Assembly: GCA_018350325.1 (NCBI GenBank)
Contig: JAEVLN010000002.1
Location: 3,971,667-4,035,666 of the forward strand
DNA: 64,000 bases
DNA from: Globodera rostochiensis
Lineage: Eukaryota; Nematoda; Chromadorea; Rhabditida; Heteroderidae
Reading direction: 5' to 3'
Under the pieces are notes generated by a model. It made no database searches, was not told the origin of the DNA, and saw only the letters and a list, made by a program, of their open reading frames with translations. Positions 58,239 to 64,000 of the stretch are shown here, piece after piece; position 1 is the stretch's first letter; each line of letters opens with the position of its first letter. The position numbers were made by a program, and so were the translations under genes.

Positions 58239-61200
58239 TGAATTGTGTTTAGGCTTCTCTTCTTTTGTAGTATTTAAAGTGTTTGGCGGCATATTATTAA
58301 ATTTCATATTTAAAATGGTTGGGTATAAATGCAAATATTCGACCAAATCTCCCAAAAACTCTTCCTTAAAATCGACCAATTCGTGACCAAATCGTTGCCC
58401 GACAAAATCACAAAACTTTTCAATAATAAATTGGGGCCCAGCACATGAAATGGCCACAAACTCTTCATACTTAAAAGTTAATTAAATTATTTTTAATTTT
58501 ATTTAAAAAAAAAGAATAACCAAATCAGTGAATTTTGTGCCCTTCAACAGTTCAATTTCGGCGCATGCGTTTTTCTCATTCCAAAGTTGTGTCAGTGCTG
58601 CAATTTGATAAAAAAGAATTACCTAATTTAGTTTTAATTTTTATTATTAATTTGCCCGGCATCTGACGGATTGGTCCTGGTCCGGAATTCGGTTTTTTAG
58701 TCGCAATTAATGCGTTTTCTGTAAACATTTAATTTTAACCTTCTCGCAATTTGCACTGAATGACTTTCGCTGTTAACAAATTAATTTTTTGGCCCAAATT
58801 TTGTTCCGGAAACATCGGCGAAATGATCGGAATTGTCAGCGCCTTCCTGAGCCTTTTCCGTAAAATTTTTGAAGTCGAATTAAGCCTTTGCATCCATTGT
58901 CGCCCCGGCGACCAAATCAAAAAGCCGCCACTCCGATCATAATCGATCATTTGCAGCTGAACCGGCAAAGGCCAATTCCTTAAATAAGTGCTTAAATCAA
59001 TTAATGTTCATTTTGTTTTTTTGAAGACCCAAAAACCCCCAAAATAAGCAATAAAAAGTCGCCATAATTCTAAAAGCACTAAAAAACCCAAAAACCCCCA
59101 AATAAGCAATAAAAAGTCGCCATAATTCTAAAAGCACTAAAAAACCCAAAACCCCCAAAATAAGCAATAAAAAGTTGTCTAATTCCTAAAAGCACTAAAA
59201 GACCCAAAAACCCCCAAAATAAGCAATAAAAAGTTGTCTAATTCTAAAAGCACTAAAATACCCAAAAACCCCCAAAATAAGCAATAAAAAGTTGTCTAAT
59301 TCTAAAAGCACTAAAAGACCCAAAAACCCCCAAAATAAGCAATAAAAAGTTGTCTAATTCTAAAAGCACTAAAAGACCCAAAAACCCCCAAAATAAGCAA
59401 TAAAAAAGTTGTCTAATTCTAAAAGCACTAAAAGACCCAAAAACCCCCACAAAAATAAGCAATAAAAAAGTTGTCTTCTAAAAGCACTAAAATACCCAAA
59501 AACCCCCAAAATAAGCAATAAAAAGTTGTCTAATTCTAAAAGCACTAAAATACCCAAAAACCCCCAAAATAAGCAATAAAAAGTTGTCTAATTCTAAAAG
59601 CACTAAAAAGACCCAAAAACCCCCACAAATTAAGCAATAAAAGTTGCCATAATTCTAAAAGCATAAAATACCCCAAAAACCCCCAAAATAAGCAATAAAA
59701 AGTTGTCTAATTCTAAAAGCAAAAAGACCCAAAAAACCCCCAAATAAGCAATAAAAAGTTGTCTAATTCTAAAAGCACTAAGACCCAAAAACCCCCAAAA
59801 TAAGCAATAAAAGTTGTCTAATTCTAAAAGCACTAAAACAAAAACCCCCAAATAAGCAATAAAAAGTTGTCTAATTCTAAAAGCACTAAAATACCCAAAA
59901 ACCCCCAAAATAAGCAATAAAAAGTTGTCTAATTCTAAAAGCACTAAAAGACCCAAAAACCCCCAAAATAAGCAATAAAAAGTTGTCTAATTCTAAAAGC
60001 ACTAAAAAACCCAAAAACCCCCAAAATAAGCAATAAAAAGTTGTCTAATTCTAAAAGCACTAAAAAACCCAAAAACCCCCAAAATAAGCAATAAAAAGTT
60101 GTCTAATTCTAAAAGCACTAAAATACCCAAAAACCCCCAAAATAAGCAATAAAAAGTTGTCTAATTCTAAAAGCACTAAAATACCCAAAAACCCCCAAAA
60201 TAAGCAATAAAAAGTTGTCTAATTCTAAAAGCACTAAAATACCCAAAAACCCCCAAAATAAGCAATAAAAAGTCGCCATAATTCTAAAAGCACTAAAAAA
60301 CCCAAAAACCCCCAAAATAAGCAATAAAAAGTTGTCTAATTCTAAAAGCACTAAAATACCCAAAAACCCCCAAATAAGCAATAAAAAGTTGTCTAATTCT
60401 AAAAGCACTAAAAATCCCAAAAAACCCCCAAAATAAGCAATAAAAAGTTGTCTAATTCTAAAAGCACTAAAAATCCCAAAAACCCCCAAAATAAGCAATA
60501 AAAAGTTGTCTAATTCTAAAAGCACTAAAAATCCCAAAAAACCCCCAAAATAAGCAATAAAAAGTTGTCTAATTCTAAAAGCACTAAAAATCCCAAAAAC
60601 CCCCAAAATAAGCAATAAAAAGTTGTCTAATTCTAAAAGCACTAAAATCCCAAAAACCCCCAAAATAAGCAATAAAAAGTTGTCTAATTCTAAAAGCACT
60701 AAAAATCCCAAAAACCCCCAAAATAAGCAATAAAAAGTTGTCTAATTCTAAAAGCACTAAAAATCCCCAAAAACCCCAAAATAAGCAATAAAAAGTTGTC
60801 TAATTCTAAAAGCACTAAAAATCCCAAAAACCCCAAAATAAGCAATAAAAAGTTGTCTAATTCTAAAAGCACTAAAAATCCCAAAAACCCCAAAATAAGC
60901 AATAAAAAGTAGTTGTCTTTCTAAAAGCACTAAATCCCAAAAAACCCCCAAAATAAGCAATAAAAAGTTGTCTAATTAAAAGCACTCTAAAATCACCCAA
61001 AACCACCCAAAATAAGCAATAAAAAGTTGTCTAACTAAAAGCACTAAACATCCCAAAACCCCCAAAATAAGCAATAAAAAGTTGTCTAATTCAAAGCACT
61101 AAAAGATCCCAAAAACCCCCAAAATAAGCAATAAAAAGTTGTCTAATTCTAAGCACTCTAAAAATCCCAAAAACCCCCAAAATAAGCAATAAAAGTGTCA

Positions 61201-64000
61201 TAATTCTAAGCACCTAAAATCCCAAAAACCCCCAAATAAGCAATAAAAAGTTGTCTAATTCTAAAAACTAAAATCCCAAAAACCCCAAAATAAGCAATAA
61301 AAAGTTGTCTAATTCTAAAAGCACAAAACAAAAACCCCCAAAATAAGCAATAAAAAGTTGTCTAATTCTAAAAGCACTAAAATACCCAAAAACCCCCAAA
61401 ATAAGCAATAAAAAGTCGCCATAATTCTAAAAGCACTAAAAATCCCAAAAACCCCCAAAATAAGCAATAAAAAGTTGTCTAATTCTAAAAGCACTAAAAT
61501 ACCCAAAAACCCCCAAAATAAGCAATAAAAAGTCGCTCTAATTCTAAAAGCACTAAAAAACCCAAAAACCCCCAAAATAAGCAATAAAAAGTCGCCATAA
61601 TTCTAAAAGCACTAAAAAACCCAAAAACCCCCAAAATAAGCAATAAAAAGTTGTCATAATTCTTAAAAGCTTTTTGGGGAAAATGTCTTTTTGGAGCTTC
61701 TTCTTCTTTCAGATAGCTTAATGTGCAAAACATCGCAGCCCAAATTATTACCAAGTTGAGAAGGTCCAAAAGAATTGTTCGATTAGAAAGGGCCGCGAAG
61801 CATTGGGAAACGACAAAAATACTTTGGCGAGCATTACTCTCAGAATTTTGGAGTCCAAATAACCCTCCATTTCGGTACTGTAAATATGGTTATCTAAAAG
61901 TACGGTTAATTAATTAATTAATTATATTTTAATTAATTATTGTCAGACTTATTGCCCACTGTTCCAAGTAAGCGAGTGCCTGAAGAAATGTTCTCAACTT
62001 TTTGCTGTTTTTTGCTTCTCCAATTATTTGATTTTGACTTTGTTTTCCCGATAAGATTAAATGCAATATTCTCATGTCACTTCCATAAGCTAAATTAATT
62101 AAATGTTTTAATTTAAATATTATTAAAATTACTCGACAAAACTGCGACCATTGCCTTCATTCCAGTGACCTTTTCCCTGTCGAGCGAAGCCTTTTCGCAA
62201 GACTCTGCCAGAAGTTTGTCAATAATTTTCAATTTTTCAATTTCCTCGGCAATTCCAATGGATTCATTTTTTGCTAAATTTTCATTAAAATATTGGCATT
62301 TAATTAAAATATTTACTCGCTTTTAACAGCGCTTGATTCAATTCTTTCATTCGCTCATTTCGCTTTATCAACTCAAATTTATATTGCGCTTCGTCGAATT
62401 GGTCATTTTTCAACAAATTTTCAATATTTTTCGCAAAAATATTTAAAATTTTTTCAATTTGTTTGGCATTATAATTTCTCATTGGTAAATGCATTAATTT
62501 TGGCATAATAATAAATGGAATATTAATTTGCACACCCATAAAAGCAATTTTCAATATTGGAACTGACAAAAATTGGTCTTTTTCATCTTTTTGTATGGAC
62601 AAAGTGTTTAAATTCTGTTAAATAGCTTTATTTTTAATTTTCAATTTAAATTATATTCTCTTAAATAGGGGAGCAAATTTAAATGTGCTAAAAACCGAAA
62701 ATATGCAATTTTTTCCGAAATAAGAGGTACACGGTGGTGCCAATGGCGCCGCATTTTCAAGCGGGCTTGAAGATTCTAACAATGTAAGAAATGTTCTAAT
62801 AATCTATTAATTTAACGTTAAAAGAATAATTAGTAAACAAATTGGTGCATATTCCGGCATTATGCCTTTTTTTGATCACATCGGTCCGTTCCCTAATAAT
62901 AATTTAATTAAAATTCAAATATTCTCACGTTGCAAAATGCACAAAAAAGTGATGCGTCTTGGCATAATGTTCTCTTGTTAAGATCACAATTAAATGTTCC
63001 AAAAATCTTTTGAAGGTCAAATCCTTCCGGTAGCAAACAAATCGGCTCCACGCGCTCATTTTGGTATTTAATAAAGTTGGCGTTTATCGCTTGCAGTCTG
63101 GCTTCCCCCGACTGAATAATTAATTAATTTAATTCGATTAATGTATATTTTATTTAAAATACACTAAAATTGGACGGGATGATTTTTTGGAAAACCGGGA
63201 CCAACATTTTGAATCGGGATCGGAAAAAATCGGACGCAATGACAATAATAAAAATATTCAAATTAATGCAAAAAGTTTTCTAAATAGTGAAAATCCCTAC
63301 CCCTGGATAGGCTTTTGTGCCATTTTAAAATTTTGGAGCAAAATGACAAGAAAATTTGAATCCGGGTTGAAATAACCGGACCCTAATTTTAAGTCAGTTT
63401 TGTTTGTTTTAACCGGTCTGACCCCGTAAACTATGCAAATTCATGCATATTTTAGTTATATTTATTCCAAATTTTCTTTACCCATCCTCCAATAATTCTT
63501 TGTAATTCGTCCACGACTTTGTCAATATGTTCTTTGTCTTCCAAAAATCCATTAATTTCTAATGACTTTATTAGCTAAAGGGATTTAAATATTATTTTAA
63601 AATTGTCAAAAAAATACCATTTCAATTTTAGGCTTATTCGGTTTGAATTTTATTTCTTGCATTAATTCGGGCAATTCTTCAATTTTTGACAAGAAAAAGT
63701 CTTTTTGATTTTCTTTCTGAACGAATTGAATAAAAAATCGGTCGTTTTGGAATTGCTTCAATAAATTTGCATCTAAACGAAGTGATTAATTAATTGAAAC
63801 TTTTTAATAAATATAATTAAAATAAATACTCTCGCCTAATTTTCTCTGCGCCTCAAAAGTTTCGTAAATATTTTTATAATTTTCAAAAAGTTCACAAAGA
63901 TTTGCGTCATTTTCTTTTGAATCATTTCCAAATTTAATTAGTGTCAACAAAATTTGTTCCTTTCGAATTTTGTCCAATTGTCCCCAATGAATTGCCGGGC
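58230..64000 (-). CDS. Large protein of unknown family, 5' end beyond the window
   Basis: Eleven exons join in phase: 64000-63830, 63772-63618, 63574-63482, 63111-62929, 62614-62317, 62273-62133, 62089-61949, 61893-61752, 58978-58740, 58597-58521, 58469-58230. This gives nearly 600 residues of C-terminal protein. It is helical and rich in Lys, Glu, Asn and Ile. Examples are IHWGQLDKIRKEQILLTLIK, PICLLPEGFDLQKIFGTF, IPFIIMPKLMHLPMRNY, HIYSTEMEGYLDSKILRVML and FCDFVGQRFGHELVDF; it ends KPKHNSEQ. I recognise no domain. The style resembles the secreted 643-residue protein but I see no alignment. A stop follows TGG at 63482 if the donor there is ignored. A deleted copy lies at 24264-26530, and the intron 58979-61751 holds a 2.6 kb array. 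Confidence 0.75.
59026..61665. repeat. Intronic 58-bp minisatellite, about 45 copies
   Basis: Same unit as at 24590-25146 (GTCTAATTCTAAAAGCACTA ... AATAAGCAATAAAAAGTT), with a variant replacing TTGTCTAATTC by TCGCCATAATTC. It fills the intron between the exons ending at 61752 and starting at 58978. Blocks at 59450-59900 and 60900-61330 have many single-base losses. Confidence 0.96.

Noticed and set aside
22983..61665. CRISPR-like arrays
   Set aside because: Units are directly tandem without unique spacers and the DNA is eukaryotic.

Overview
This window is nuclear DNA of a nematode, most likely a plant-parasitic tylenchid such as a cyst nematode (inference). The evidence is AT-rich DNA with short (45-100 bp) spliceosomal introns, several GC-AG introns, a serine tRNA, stretches of the nematode telomere hexamer TTAGGC, and nematode versions of aminoacylase-1, a MAP kinase kinase 4, ICA69/RIC-19, an AMOP-domain protein, a group 3 LEA protein and a WAGO-type Argonaute remnant. 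Genes were rebuilt by joining exons at GT-AG or GC-AG sites and checking that the phase stays open. Coordinates come from hand counting and may be off by one or two bases.

Layout. 0.1-2.6 kb (- strand): an OTU-type cysteine protease gene and, 93 bp upstream, a small secreted Lys-rich protein; the spacing suggests an operon. 3.3-8.4 kb (+): an aminoacylase-1 gene with an unusual signal peptide and N-terminal extension, and two intronic minisatellites. 8.8-16 kb: a small secreted protein, an unassigned exon pair, a broken Argonaute gene, a LIM gene with a mutated tandem copy, and an AT-hook gene. 16.3-23.7 kb: a secreted Cys-rich protein, a secreted Pro-rich protein built from repeated exons, a tRNA-Ser(GCT), a tiny membrane protein, an AMOP fragment, telomere-like DNA and a 39-bp minisatellite.

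24.2-33 kb: a deleted, frameshifted copy of the gene at 58.2-64 kb, a G-rich array, and two unrelated-looking secreted proteins of unknown family (352 and 643 residues). 33.4-40 kb (-): the MKK4 gene, whose intron before the HRD exon holds a 3.3 kb array of a 29-bp unit. 40.6-47.5 kb: a 6.9 kb array of a 26-bp unit. 48.8-53 kb: a small gene with an inverted-repeat element in its intron, then ICA69. 56.2-57 kb: a LEA protein. 57.3-64 kb: the intact, 5'-incomplete parent of the duplicated gene, with a 2.6 kb array of a 58-bp unit in one intron.

About 17-18 kb of the window is tandem repeat. Long reading frames through these arrays come from stop-free repeat units and are not proposed as genes. 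The most notable points are arrays lodged in introns of conserved genes (one appearing to include the splice donor), a dated-looking duplication pair with one intact and one ruined copy, and several new small secreted proteins of the kind that in plant parasites are effector candidates (inference).
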